Positions 24,860 through 33,338 of a DNA stretch of 45,703 bases are shown here, piece by piece. The stretch covers positions 1 through 45,703 of the forward strand of contig CAKSQP010000003.1 in assembly GCA_934486965.1 (NCBI GenBank). The letters run 5' to 3'. Position numbers and translations under genes: made by a program. This stretch comes from an uncultured Eubacteriales bacterium. GTDB taxonomy: Bacteria; Bacillota; Clostridia; Oscillospirales; UBA644. A model generated the notes under the pieces. The model was not told where the DNA came from and searched no databases. It saw nothing but the letters and a program-made list of their open reading frames with translations. How positions within the stretch are numbered: the first letter of the stretch is position 1; every line of letters begins with the position of its first letter.

Positions 24860-24890
24860 AAATTGTAATGAAGAAACCGGAGAGATGAAA

Positions 24891-25736
24891 ATGGGTTATA
24901 AAATAATTTCAAAACGAAAACTTAACGATACCGTAACTCAGATGGATATTCTCGCTCCCTATGTCGCGGCAAAAGCCGAGGCAGGGCAGTTTATAATTCT
25001 GAGGGTGACCGACGACGGAGAGAGGATACCCCTTACCGTCGCGGGTTTTGACAGAGAAAAAGGTACGGTAAATATAATTTTTCAGACAGTCGGAGCAACG
25101 ACATTCGAACTCAGCCTTAAAAATGAGGGTGAGGAAATAGAAGATTTTTCGGGTCCTCTCGGCAGACCTACCGAGACCGACGGACTTGAAAGAGTCTGCG
25201 TTGTCGGCGGCGGCGTCGGCTGTGCGATAGCTCTTCCGATAGCCCGCAAACTTTTTGAAAAAGGCTGCGAAGTCGACGCTGTTGTCGGTTTCAGAAATAA
25301 AGACCTTGTAATTCTGGAAGACGAATTTAAGAAGTCGTCGAATACCTTTACTTTGATGACCGACGACGGAACAGCGGGAAGAAAAGGTCTTGTTACCGAA
25401 CCTCTTAAAGAAATGCTTGAAAGCGGCAAAAAATACGATAAAGTGATCGCAATAGGGCCTCTTGTCATGATGAAATTCGTCGTTGAGACCTGCCGTCCGT
25501 TCGGCGTTCCGACGGTCGTTTCGATGAACCCGATAATGATAGACGGAACGGGTATGTGCGGCGGCTGCCGTCTTACAGTCGGCGGGAAAACTCATTTTGC
25601 CTGCGTCGACGGCCCCGAATTCGACGGATATGCCGTAGATTTCGACGAGGCGATCTCCCGTTCGTCTATTTACCGCGATTTCGAAAAACACGCTTACGAA
25701 ACGGAATGTAATCTCTTTAAGGGGGCGACGAAATGA
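24891..25736 (+). CDS. nfnA: NfnA-type FAD/NAD-binding, 2Fe-2S reductase subunit (sulfide dehydrogenase/NfnA family)
   Basis: Small subunit of the electron-bifurcating NADH-dependent ferredoxin:NADP+ oxidoreductase, or of the related sulfide dehydrogenase. The FAD-binding barrel contains A-G-Q-F-I-I-L-R and the NAD domain V-C-V-V-G-G-G-V-G-C-A. A C-terminal 2Fe-2S site (G-T-G-M-C-G-G-C-R, later F-A-C-V-D-G-P-E-F) lies near residues 218-245. I chose the ATG at 24891 (281 aa) because GGAGAG lies 6 nt upstream. A longer reading from a TTG at 24831 would begin at the -35 element. It overlaps the next gene by ATGA. Confidence 0.88.
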   Translation: MGYKIISKRKLNDTVTQMDILAPYVAAKAEAGQFIILRVTDDGERIPLTVAGFDREKGTVNIIFQTVGATTFELSLKNEGEEIEDFSGPLGRPTETDGLERVCVVGGGVGCAIALPIARKLFEKGCEVDAVVGFRNKDLVILEDEFKKSSNTFTLMTDDGTAGRKGLVTEPLKEMLESGKKYDKVIAIGPLVMMKFVVETCRPFGVPTVVSMNPIMIDGTGMCGGCRLTVGGKTHFACVDGPEFDGYAVDFDEAISRSSIYRDFEKHAYETECNLFKGATK

Positions 25737-27148
25737 ACAATTCACCGAAGAAAAATCCGATGCCGTCCCTTTCGGCAGAAGTAAGAAAACACTGCTTTGA
25801 GGAAGTCGCTCTCGGCTATTCCGAAGAGACCGCTCTCCTTGAAGCCGACCGTTGCTTAAACTGCAAAAATATGCCCTGCGTTTCGGGCTGCCCGGTAAAT
25901 ATCAAAATTCCCGCATTTATTGCAAAAATCAGAGAAAAAGACTATGACGGAGCATACGCGGTGATTTCCGAGTCGTCGTCTCTTCCCGCCGTATGCGGAA
26001 GAGTTTGTCCGCAGGAAAGCCAGTGCGAGGCAAGATGCGTAAGAGGAATAAAGGGCGAACCCGTCGGTATCGGCAGACTTGAAAGATTTGTCGCCGACAG
26101 AGCAAACGCAAAAGAAGAGACCGAAATAAAAGTCCCCGAAAAGAACGGCAAAAAAGTCGCCGTCGTCGGTTCGGGTCCGTCGGGACTTACCTGTGCGGGC
26201 GACCTTGCGAAAAAGGGTTATGACGTGACCGTTTTCGAGGCTCTGCACCTTGCGGGCGGAGTGCTTGTATACGGAATTCCCGAATTCCGGCTCCCGAAGT
26301 CGATAGTCAAAAAAGAAGTCGATACACTTGAAAAACTCGGCGTTAAAATCGAGAAAAACGTAATTATAGGTAAGACTCTTACCGTAGACGAACTTTTTGA
26401 AAAGGGATTTTCCTCAGTCTTTATAGGAAGCGGAGCGGGTCTTCCGAACTTTATGAATATTCCGGGCGAAAGCCTTAAAGGCGTATTCTCCGCAAACGAA
26501 TTTCTGACCCGTGTAAACCTTATGAAAGCGTACAGAGAAAACGCGAAAACTCCCGTTTTCCGCGCGAAAAAGGTCGCTGTTGTCGGCGGAGGAAACGTCG
26601 CAATGGACGCCGCGAGAACGGCTCTCCGTCTCGGTGCCGAAAATGTTTATATCGTCTATCGTCGCGGTATGGAGGAACTTCCCGCGCGCCGCGAAGAAGT
26701 CGAACACGCAATGGAAGAGGGCGTTGATTTCCGTCTGCTTTGCAATCCGACCGAAATTCTCGGCTATCATAATCCCGACGACCGCCGCGACATTAAAAAC
26801 GGTACTGTCATCGGTATGAAATGTATAAAAATGGAACTCGGAGAACCCGACGCTTCAGGACGCCGCCGTCCCGTTCCCGTCGAAGGTTCGGAATTCGTGC
26901 TTGACGTCGACTGCGTGATAATCGCCGTCGGGACAAGTCCCAATCCGCTTATCCGCTCGACGACTTCGGGTCTTGAAACAACGAAACGCGGAGGGCTTGT
27001 CGTAACCGAAGAAACAGGGGAAACCACAAGGGAAAACGTGTACGCAGGCGGCGACGCCGTAACGGGTGCCGCAACCGTAATTCTTGCGATGGGAGCGGGA
27101 AAGACCGCGGCAAAAGCCATTGACGAAAAACTTTCCGCAGAAAAATAA
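25733..27148 (+). CDS. nfnB: NfnB / NADPH-dependent glutamate synthase small-subunit family (gltA)
   Basis: A 471-aa flavoprotein with an N-terminal 4Fe-4S domain (C-L-N-C-K-N-M-P-C, then C-P-V-N-I near residues 42-57, and a second cysteine group with V-C-P-Q-E-S-Q-C). Two Rossmann folds follow (V-A-V-V-G-S-G-P-S-G-L near residue 140, and V-A-V-V-G-G-G-N-V-A-M near 281). With NfnA it forms the complex that couples NADH and reduced ferredoxin oxidation to NADP+ reduction. The pair immediately precedes the ferredoxin-using gene set at 27.5-41.5 kb. A homotetrameric glutamate synthase role is the alternative, but the linked nfnA favours Nfn. Confidence 0.88.
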   Translation: MNNSPKKNPMPSLSAEVRKHCFEEVALGYSEETALLEADRCLNCKNMPCVSGCPVNIKIPAFIAKIREKDYDGAYAVISESSSLPAVCGRVCPQESQCEARCVRGIKGEPVGIGRLERFVADRANAKEETEIKVPEKNGKKVAVVGSGPSGLTCAGDLAKKGYDVTVFEALHLAGGVLVYGIPEFRLPKSIVKKEVDTLEKLGVKIEKNVIIGKTLTVDELFEKGFSSVFIGSGAGLPNFMNIPGESLKGVFSANEFLTRVNLMKAYRENAKTPVFRAKKVAVVGGGNVAMDAARTALRLGAENVYIVYRRGMEELPARREEVEHAMEEGVDFRLLCNPTEILGYHNPDDRRDIKNGTVIGMKCIKMELGEPDASGRRRPVPVEGSEFVLDVDCVIIAVGTSPNPLIRSTTSGLETTKRGGLVVTEETGETTRENVYAGGDAVTGAATVILAMGAGKTAAKAIDEKLSAEK

Positions 27149-27175
27149 TGTTTCCGAAAGTTCACAAATAACCGC

Positions 27176-27204
27176 TTGACAAACCGAAAAAAAATTGCTA
27201 TCAT
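27176..27204 (+). promoter_or_regulatory. Sigma-A promoter of T-box leader 1
   Basis: TTGACA (27176-27181), 17 bp, TATCAT (27199-27204). Predicted start near 27211, right before the T-box stem I. Confidence 0.75.
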
Positions 27205-27210
27205 AATACC

Positions 27211-27488
27211 AAATTAAATAACAAAGGCTGCGACGAAGACGGTTAGAACCTAAACTCACAGAGAGTCGGCATTTGCTGAGAGCCGATAGTTGAATTTCTT
27301 AAACCCATCACTTCCGAGCCGGAATATGCGAAAGCGTTTGCAAGTAGTGTTTCCCGTGATTGCCGCGTCAGTGCATAGAAGTTGTTGGACTTCGAAGAGA
27401 GGCAGTAGTTATACTGCAATTTGAGTGGTACCGCGAGTGTATTTTCACACACCCGTCTCAAAGAAATTTGAGACAGGTGTGTTTTTTT
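27211..27488 (+). promoter_or_regulatory. T-box leader 1 (amino-acid-starvation switch), probably Phe
   Basis: Stem I starts with CGACGAAG and closes with CTTCCGAG; AGAGAG and the apical region lie between. The T-box TGGTACCGCG is at 27427 onward. The specifier loop on the 3' side reads GAATTTCTTA before AACC. Anchored on the GAA of the loop-E motif as in glyQS leaders, the codon is TTC (Phe). Anchored on the lower helix and the following A, it is CTT (Leu). The T-box TGGT fits a tRNA with discriminator A, consistent with either. A terminator at 27446-27488 competes with the antiterminator. Binding of uncharged tRNA should turn on the gene at 27512. Confidence 0.93.
27446..27488 (+). terminator. 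T-box 1 terminator
   Basis: ACACACC-C-GTCTCAAA, loop GAAA, TTTGAGAC-A-GGTGTGT, then seven Ts. The 5' arm follows the T-box sequence, as expected for an attenuator. Confidence 0.9.
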
Positions 27489-27511
27489 ATTATCTGAAGA
27501 GGAGAATGGAA

Positions 27512-29779
27512 ATGGCAACATCAGAAAGCGAAAAACTGAGAGAAATAGCCGTAAGAATCAGAGAAATGCGCGAAATATGCGGCTTTTCGGAAGAGACTAT
27601 GGCTGAAAAAACGGAAGTTACCCCCGAAGAATACCGCCTTTATGAAAGCGGAAATGCGGATTTTCCGTTTACCTTTATTCATAAATGCTCGCTTGCGTTC
27701 GGAATAGGAATAACCGACCTTATGGAAGGTCAGAGCGCCCATCTTTCTTCCTATACCGTGACCCGTAAGGGGCAGGGGCAGCAGACCGCGAAAGAAGACG
27801 GTATCGAAATAAGAAACCTTGCGCCGCTCTTCCGCAAAAAACTCGGCGAACCGTATTACGTCCGCTATGAATACAGCGACAAACTCCAGAACGCGCCGAT
27901 ACATTTGACTAAGCATAACGGTCAGGAATTTGACCTTGTTGTAAGCGGAAAACTCAAAGTTCAGGTCGGCGAACACGTCGAATATCTCGAAGAGGGCGAC
28001 AGTATCTACTATAACAGTTCGACTCCTCACGGAATGATAGCCGTCGGCGGCGAAGACTGCGTTTTCCTTGCAATGGTCCTTTCGGGCGAGGACGTTGAAG
28101 ACGAGGTCGTTCACGAAACGATGCCCCCGCTCCATATCCCGAAAAAGGAAATGGTCAGCGAGAAGTTTATCGTTACGACCGAAGATAAAAACGGAAGTCT
28201 CGAAACGATAGATTTCCAAAACGACGACAAATTCAATTTTGCTTTCGACGTCGTCGATACCGTCGCCGAGAAAAACCCCGACAAACTTGCGATGATACAT
28301 ATTTCGAGAGATAAGACCGAACGAAGATTTACCTTCAACGATATGAAGAGGGGAAGCAACCAGTGCGTGAACTATTTCAAGAGCCTCGGAATAAAGAGAG
28401 GCGACAGGGTAATGCTCATCTTGAAGAGACATTATCAGTTCTGGTATGCGATTCTTGCATTACATAAACTCGGCGCAATAGCGATCCCTGCGACCTATCA
28501 ATTGCAGAAACACGATATAGAATACCGTTTCAACGCCGCAGAAGTTTCAACGATAATCTGCACCGCGGACGGCGACGTCGCAAATCAGGTCTACCTTGCG
28601 GCGGCGGACTGCCCGTCCCTCAAAAATAAACTCATGGTCGGCGGAAGCCGCGACGGCTGGAGAAATTTCGACGAGGAATTTCCGCTTTATTCAGCTCATT
28701 ATCACCGTCCCGAAGACGCTCCCTGCGGAGACGACTTAATGCTCATGTTCTTCACTTCGGGAACTACGGGCTATCCGAAGATAGCCGCTCATACATACAA
28801 ATATCCGCTCGGACATTATATCACCGCGAAATACTGGCACGGCGTTTCGGACGACGGACTTCACTTCACTATCTCCGACACCGGTTGGGGAAAAGCGCTC
28901 TGGGGCAAACTCTACGGACAGTGGCTCTGCGAAGGCGCGGTCTTCACTTACGATTTCGACCGCTTTTCCGCCGCGGATATCCTGCCGATGTTTGCAAAAT
29001 ATCATATAACGACTTTCTGCGCTCCTCCCACAATGCTCCGCATGATGATAAAGGAGGATATTTCAAAATACGACCTTTCGTCGATAAAGCACATGACGAC
29101 CGCGGGCGAAGCGCTTAACCCCGAAGTTTACCGCCAATTCAAAAAGGCGACGGGCTTAAGTATAATGGAGGGTTTCGGTCAGACCGAACTTACTCTTACT
29201 ATCGCAAACCTTATGGGCAGAAGTCACAAGGTCGGGTCGATGGGACGCCCCGTTCCTTTGTACGATATCGATATCGTTGATCCCGACGGAAACCCCGTTC
29301 CCGACGGCGAAGTCGGAGAAATCGTCGTCCGTATCGACAAAAAACGTCCCTGCGGACTGTTCGCGGGTTATTACAGAAACCCCGAAAAGACGGCGGAAGT
29401 CATGCATGACGGACTTTACCACACCGGAGACACCGCATGGCGCGATGAAGACGGATTTTACTGGTATGTCGGACGTGTCGACGACGTTATCAAGTCTTCG
29501 GGCTACCGCATAGGGCCCTTTGAGATAGAAAGCGTCATAATGGAACTTCCTTATGTCCTCGAATGCGGCGTTTCGGCGGCTCCCGACGAAGTAAGAGGTC
29601 AGGTCGTCAAGGCGAGCATAGTGCTTGTAAAAGGAACCGAGCCGACCGAAGAACTCAAAAAGGAAATTCAGCAGTATGTCAAGGAAAATACTGCGCCTTA
29701 CAAATATCCGCGTATAGTCGTCTTTAAGGACGAACTTCCCAAAACGATAAGCGGAAAAATTCAGAGAAACAAACTTTGA
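27512..29779 (+). CDS. XRE HTH - cupin - AMP-forming acyl-CoA ligase fusion, copy 1
   Basis: A 755-aa protein with three domains. An N-terminal Cro/C1 helix-turn-helix (about residues 8-65; G-F-S-E-E-T-M-A-E-K-T, then Y-E-S-G). A cupin (about 115-195; H-N-G-Q-E-F-D-L-V-V-S-G, then D-S-I-Y-Y-N-S-S-T-P-H-G). An adenylate-forming acyl-CoA synthetase (about 220-755) with P-loop F-T-S-G-T-T-G-Y-P-K near 413-422, E-G-F-G-Q-T-E, D-T-A-W-R-D-E-D-G and catalytic lysine K749 in I-S-G-K-I-Q-R. It should activate a carboxylic acid to the CoA thioester; substrate unknown. The ATG at 27512 is 7 nt behind AGAGGAG; the one at 27506 is too close. The expected amino acid is reported by the T-box before it. Confidence 0.9.
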   Translation: MATSESEKLREIAVRIREMREICGFSEETMAEKTEVTPEEYRLYESGNADFPFTFIHKCSLAFGIGITDLMEGQSAHLSSYTVTRKGQGQQTAKEDGIEIRNLAPLFRKKLGEPYYVRYEYSDKLQNAPIHLTKHNGQEFDLVVSGKLKVQVGEHVEYLEEGDSIYYNSSTPHGMIAVGGEDCVFLAMVLSGEDVEDEVVHETMPPLHIPKKEMVSEKFIVTTEDKNGSLETIDFQNDDKFNFAFDVVDTVAEKNPDKLAMIHISRDKTERRFTFNDMKRGSNQCVNYFKSLGIKRGDRVMLILKRHYQFWYAILALHKLGAIAIPATYQLQKHDIEYRFNAAEVSTIICTADGDVANQVYLAAADCPSLKNKLMVGGSRDGWRNFDEEFPLYSAHYHRPEDAPCGDDLMLMFFTSGTTGYPKIAAHTYKYPLGHYITAKYWHGVSDDGLHFTISDTGWGKALWGKLYGQWLCEGAVFTYDFDRFSAADILPMFAKYHITTFCAPPTMLRMMIKEDISKYDLSSIKHMTTAGEALNPEVYRQFKKATGLSIMEGFGQTELTLTIANLMGRSHKVGSMGRPVPLYDIDIVDPDGNPVPDGEVGEIVVRIDKKRPCGLFAGYYRNPEKTAEVMHDGLYHTGDTAWRDEDGFYWYVGRVDDVIKSSGYRIGPFEIESVIMELPYVLECGVSAAPDEVRGQVVKASIVLVKGTEPTEELKKEIQQYVKENTAPYKYPRIVVFKDELPKTISGKIQRNKL

Positions 29780-29806
29780 TGTCACAGAAATTTTGAAAAA
29801 AAACAG

Positions 29807-29835
29807 TTGACATAACTCCTAAGATATGGTAGAAT
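29807..29835 (+). promoter_or_regulatory. Sigma-A promoter of T-box leader 2
   Basis: TTGACA (29807-29812), 17 bp, TAGAAT (29830-29835). Predicted start near 29842, so the second copy can be transcribed on its own. Confidence 0.75.
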
Positions 29836-29841
29836 ACTTTC

Positions 29842-30122
29842 AAATAAAAAGACGTTGACGAAGAGTGGTATCTGAGTACGGCTTAAAGAGAGACGGCGGT
29901 CGGTGCGAGCCGTTGGCACGACTTTTATACCTGTAGCTTCCGAGTCGGGAGGAAGAAAGTTTTTACGAGTAGACCCTCTCCGTGATTGCTGCGTTAATGC
30001 ATAGAAGTTGTTTGACTTCGATAAGAGGCAGTTTTTATACTGCAATTTGAGTGGTACCGCGGGTGTATTCTAACACTCGTCTCAAAGTTCTACATACTTT
30101 GGGACGGGTGTTCTTTTTTTAC
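29842..30122 (+). promoter_or_regulatory. T-box leader 2, probably Phe
   Basis: A paralogue of leader 1: the region from GCATAGAAGTTG through the T-box TGGTACCGCG (30052 onward) is nearly identical. Stem I opens GACGAAG and has a lower helix GGTAT/ATACC, the loop-E strand AGTA and the apical GGTGCGAGCC. The 3' specifier strand reads GAC, T, TTT, A, then TACC, so both ways of anchoring give TTT (Phe). A terminator at 30072-30119 precedes the start of the second ligase. Confidence 0.93.
30072..30119 (+). terminator. T-box 2 terminator
   Basis: AACACTCGTCTCAAAG (30072-30087) pairs with CTTTGGGACGGGTGTT (30097-30112) with two G-T pairs, followed by a run of Ts. Confidence 0.88.
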
Positions 30123-30147
30123 CTGTCCCGTCTTAGGAGGAAGAAGA

Positions 30148-32439
30148 ATGAATACTACTATTACTGCTCTTGATTACAAGATCAGGGAGATGGCGGGAAG
30201 AATAAGAGCTCTTCGCGAGATCGAAGGTATTTCTCCCGAACAGATGGCGGAAAAAACCGACGTCACTACGGAGGAATATCTTCGCTGCGAAGAAGGCAAA
30301 AGCGACCTCAATTTTGCGTTTATCTATCGCTGCGCTCTTGCTCTTTCGGTAAACGTTACCGACATTATCGAGGGGTACAGCCCGACGCTGAAATCCTATA
30401 CCGTGACCCGTTCGGGCGCGGGACAGGAAATAGCAAAAGCCCACGGAATGGTTTATTATAACCTTGCTTATGCTTTTCAGAACAGGATAGCCGAACCTCT
30501 TTACGTTAAAAGCGAATATTCGGAAGAAGCACAGCATAAGGATATCGAACTCACCACCCACGCAGGTCAGGAATGTGACCTCGTTATCGAGGGCAACCTC
30601 ATGGTTCAGGTCGGCGAACATAAAGAAGTTCTCGGACCGGGCGACAGCATTTATTACGACAGTTCGACCCCTCACGGAATGATCGCCGTCAACGGAAAAG
30701 ACTGCATTTTCTATGCGATAGTCTTAAACCCGACAGGCGAACCCATTCCCGAAATTTCCGTTCCGAAAGCGGTTTCCGACACCTCGTCTCCCTATAAAGA
30801 CAGTGAGGACAGAATATATAAGAAGTTTATCGACGTCAAAGAGGACGAAAACGGAACTCCGACCGAGATAAAATTCAAAAACACCGAAAAATTCAATTTT
30901 GCATTCGATATTGTCGACGGACTTGCAAAAACAAAGCCCGACAAACTCGCAATGCTCCATATTTCGAGAGATAAGACGGAACGCCGCTTTACCTTTAAGG
31001 ATATGAAAAAAGGCAGCAATCAGTGTGCGAACTACTTCAAGAGCCTCGGAATAAAAAGAGGGGACAGAGTTCTTCTCGTCCTCAAAAGACATTGGCAGTT
31101 CTGGTTTGCAATGCTCGGTCTTAATAAGATAGGCGCTGTTGCGATTCCTGCGACAAATCAACTCCAGAGCCACGATTTTGAATATCGCATAAAAGCCGCG
31201 GGCATTTCGGCAATGATCATAACCGCCGACGGAGATACCGCTCATCAGGCGGAAATCGCGTGCGATACCTGCCCCGAAATAAAGACTAAAATTCTTGTCA
31301 ACGGCTCAAAAGACGGCTGGCACGATTTCAACGAAGAATATCCGCTTTACAGCACTCATTTCGAAAGAAAAGACGACTCTCCCTGCGGAGACGACCTCAT
31401 GCTGATGTTCTTCACTTCGGGAACCTCGGGTTATCCGAAAATCGCCGCTCATAACTACAAATACGCGCTCGGACATTTCCATACCGCAAGATACTGGCAC
31501 AACGTCGACCCCGACGGACTTCATCTTACGATTTCCGATACCGGCTGGGCAAAAGCGATGTGGGGCAAACTCTACGGGCAGTGGCTCTGCGAAGCGGCAA
31601 CTTTTGTTTACGATTTCGACAGGTTCGACGCCGCGGATATTCTCCCGATGTTTGCAAAATATCATATCACCACTTTCTGCGCTCCTCCGACAATGCTCCG
31701 TATGATGATAAAAGAGGACATTTCAAAATACGATTTTTCCTCGGTAAAACACATGACGACGGCGGGAGAGGCCCTCAATCCCGAAGTTTACAGACAATTC
31801 GAAAAAGCGACAGGCTTACATATCTTAGAGGGTTTCGGACAGTCCGAAAGCACGATGATGATAGGGAATATGGTCGGCGCTCCGCATAAGATAGGCTCGA
31901 TGGGCAAACCCGCTCCGATATACAATATAAGACTTATGGATAAGGACGGCAAAACGCCTCCCGTCGGCGAAACGGGCGAAATAGTCGTCGATGTCTCAAA
32001 CGGCGCTCCCTGCGGGCTTTTTACAGGCTACTATAACGACCCCGAAAAGACTGCCGAAGTATGGCATGACGGCTATTACCACACGGGCGACCTTGCATGG
32101 CGGGACGAAGACGGTTTTTACTGGTATGTAGGACGTGCCGACGACGTTATCAAGTCTTCGGGCTACCGTATAGGACCTTTCGAAATAGAAAGCGTCATCA
32201 TGGAACTTCCCTACATTCTCGAATGCGGCGTTTCGGCGGTTCCCGACGAAGTAAGAGGACAGATAGTCAAGGCGAGCATCGTCCTTGTCCCGGGATACGA
32301 ACCGAGCGACGGTCTTAAAAAAGAAATCCAGCAATACGTAAAGGAGAAGACCGCTCCTTATAAATATCCGAGAGTAGTCGTCTTCAGAGACAGCCTTCCG
32401 AAAACGACAAGCGGAAAAATACAGAGAAATCTTCTTTGA
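30148..32439 (+). CDS. XRE HTH - cupin - AMP-forming acyl-CoA ligase fusion, copy 2
   Basis: A 763-aa paralogue of the gene at 27512 with the same order: HTH (about residues 12-72), cupin (about 125-205; D-S-I-Y-Y-D-S-S-T-P-H-G) and acyl-CoA ligase (230-763). The ATP loop F-T-S-G-T-S-G-Y-P-K lies near 421-430 and the catalytic lysine is K757 in T-S-G-K-I-Q-R. Similarity is highest in the ligase domain and lower in the HTH and the HTH-cupin and cupin-ligase linkers, suggesting the copies may differ in DNA or ligand recognition. AGGAGG lies upstream of the ATG. The gene is followed at once by the ATPase and oxidoreductase genes, which it probably drives through T-box 2. Confidence 0.9.
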   Translation: MNTTITALDYKIREMAGRIRALREIEGISPEQMAEKTDVTTEEYLRCEEGKSDLNFAFIYRCALALSVNVTDIIEGYSPTLKSYTVTRSGAGQEIAKAHGMVYYNLAYAFQNRIAEPLYVKSEYSEEAQHKDIELTTHAGQECDLVIEGNLMVQVGEHKEVLGPGDSIYYDSSTPHGMIAVNGKDCIFYAIVLNPTGEPIPEISVPKAVSDTSSPYKDSEDRIYKKFIDVKEDENGTPTEIKFKNTEKFNFAFDIVDGLAKTKPDKLAMLHISRDKTERRFTFKDMKKGSNQCANYFKSLGIKRGDRVLLVLKRHWQFWFAMLGLNKIGAVAIPATNQLQSHDFEYRIKAAGISAMIITADGDTAHQAEIACDTCPEIKTKILVNGSKDGWHDFNEEYPLYSTHFERKDDSPCGDDLMLMFFTSGTSGYPKIAAHNYKYALGHFHTARYWHNVDPDGLHLTISDTGWAKAMWGKLYGQWLCEAATFVYDFDRFDAADILPMFAKYHITTFCAPPTMLRMMIKEDISKYDFSSVKHMTTAGEALNPEVYRQFEKATGLHILEGFGQSESTMMIGNMVGAPHKIGSMGKPAPIYNIRLMDKDGKTPPVGETGEIVVDVSNGAPCGLFTGYYNDPEKTAEVWHDGYYHTGDLAWRDEDGFYWYVGRADDVIKSSGYRIGPFEIESVIMELPYILECGVSAVPDEVRGQIVKASIVLVPGYEPSDGLKKEIQQYVKEKTAPYKYPRVVVFRDSLPKTTSGKIQRNLL

Positions 32440-32450
32440 AAGGAAAAATT

Positions 32451-33122
32451 ATGAACGGAAAGCGGCTTATAATGTTCTGCGGACATTACGGAAGCGGAAA
32501 AACGAATATCGCGGTGAATACGGCGCTTGCCCTGCGAAAACAGGGAGACAGAGTGGCTCTTGCCGACCTTGATATCGTAAATCCGTATTTCAGGGCAAAG
32601 GACAGCCGAACTCTTCTCGAAGAAAACGGAATACGCTTTATCTGTTCGGAATATGCAAATTCAAACGTCGATATTCCCGCCTTGCCTCCCGATTTTTATT
32701 CGATAACCGCCGATAAAACCGAAAAGGTCGTTATGGATATCGGCGGAGACGACAGAGGGGCTTTGGTTCTCGGCAGACTTGTTCCTGAAATCATAGAAGA
32801 AAACAACTATAAAATGCTTTTTGTCGTTAATTTTTCCCGTCCGCTGACCCCCGACGCAGAGTCCGCTCTCGAAATCATGAGAGAAATCGAAGCGGCGTGC
32901 CGTCTTCCGTTTACGGGAATAGTAAATAACACAAATATAGGAAGAGAAACGACCGCAAAAACGGTAATAAAAAGCGAAAAAGAGGTCTTTCGACTGTCTT
33001 CGCTTTCCGCTCTTCCCGTTGTTGCGACGACCGTCAGAGAAGACCTTTTAACCGAAGTTTCCGAAAAGACCGCAAATGTTTTCCCGATAGAATTACAAAA
33101 GAACATATATAAAGGAGATTAA
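32451..33122 (+). CDS. P-loop ATPase of the CobQ/MinD/ParA type, unknown role
   Basis: About 223 aa. The P-loop C-G-H-Y-G-S-G-K-T-N-I-A-V-N lies near residues 8-21, followed by a deviant Walker-type D-L-D-I-V-N-P-Y-F and a later V-M-D-I-G-G-D-D-R-G. It resembles SIMIBI-class NTPases that mature or load metal enzymes. I chose the ATG at 32451 because AAAGGA lies 6 nt upstream, rather than the TTG at 32436. Lying directly before the ferredoxin-like subunit of the oxidoreductase, it may help assemble it; this is inference. Confidence 0.8.
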   Translation: MNGKRLIMFCGHYGSGKTNIAVNTALALRKQGDRVALADLDIVNPYFRAKDSRTLLEENGIRFICSEYANSNVDIPALPPDFYSITADKTEKVVMDIGGDDRGALVLGRLVPEIIEENNYKMLFVVNFSRPLTPDAESALEIMREIEAACRLPFTGIVNNTNIGRETTAKTVIKSEKEVFRLSSLSALPVVATTVREDLLTEVSEKTANVFPIELQKNIYKGD

Positions 33123-33126
33123 GACT

Positions 33127-33333
33127 ATGGCAAAACTTACTTTCCGTACCGACAGATGCAAGGGGTGCGGACTTTGCGTTACCGCCTGTCCGAAAGGCGT
33201 TCTTATGCTTGCCTCGGATAAAATAAACGCCAAGGGACACCACCCCGTAACAGCGATAAAAGAAGAAGATTGCGTCGGCTGTGCTTTTTGCGCGACAATG
33301 TGTCCCGACTGCTGTATAAAGGTTGAGAGGTGA
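33127..33333 (+). CDS. vorD: 2-oxoacid:ferredoxin oxidoreductase, ferredoxin-like delta subunit
   Basis: A 68-aa protein with two 4Fe-4S motifs: C-K-G-C-G-L-C-V-T-A-C-P near residues 11-22 and C-V-G-C-A-F-C-A-T-M-C-P near 49-60. This is the delta subunit (KorD/VorD type) that passes electrons between the TPP site and ferredoxin. It begins 4 nt after the ATPase stop and ends just before the alpha subunit, in the order delta-alpha-beta-gamma common in Clostridia. Confidence 0.92.
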   Translation: MAKLTFRTDRCKGCGLCVTACPKGVLMLASDKINAKGHHPVTAIKEEDCVGCAFCATMCPDCCIKVER

Positions 33334-33338
33334 AGAAA

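Noticed and set aside
24831..24890. N-terminal extension of nfnA from a TTG at 24831
   Set aside because: That TTG is the -35 hexamer of the promoter and the -10 lies within the extension; the ATG at 24891 has a proper site.
27425..27511. Ligase copy 1 starting upstream within the T-box
   Set aside because: The upstream frame runs through the T-box and terminator; the ATG at 27512 is the one with the correct spacing to AGAGGAG.
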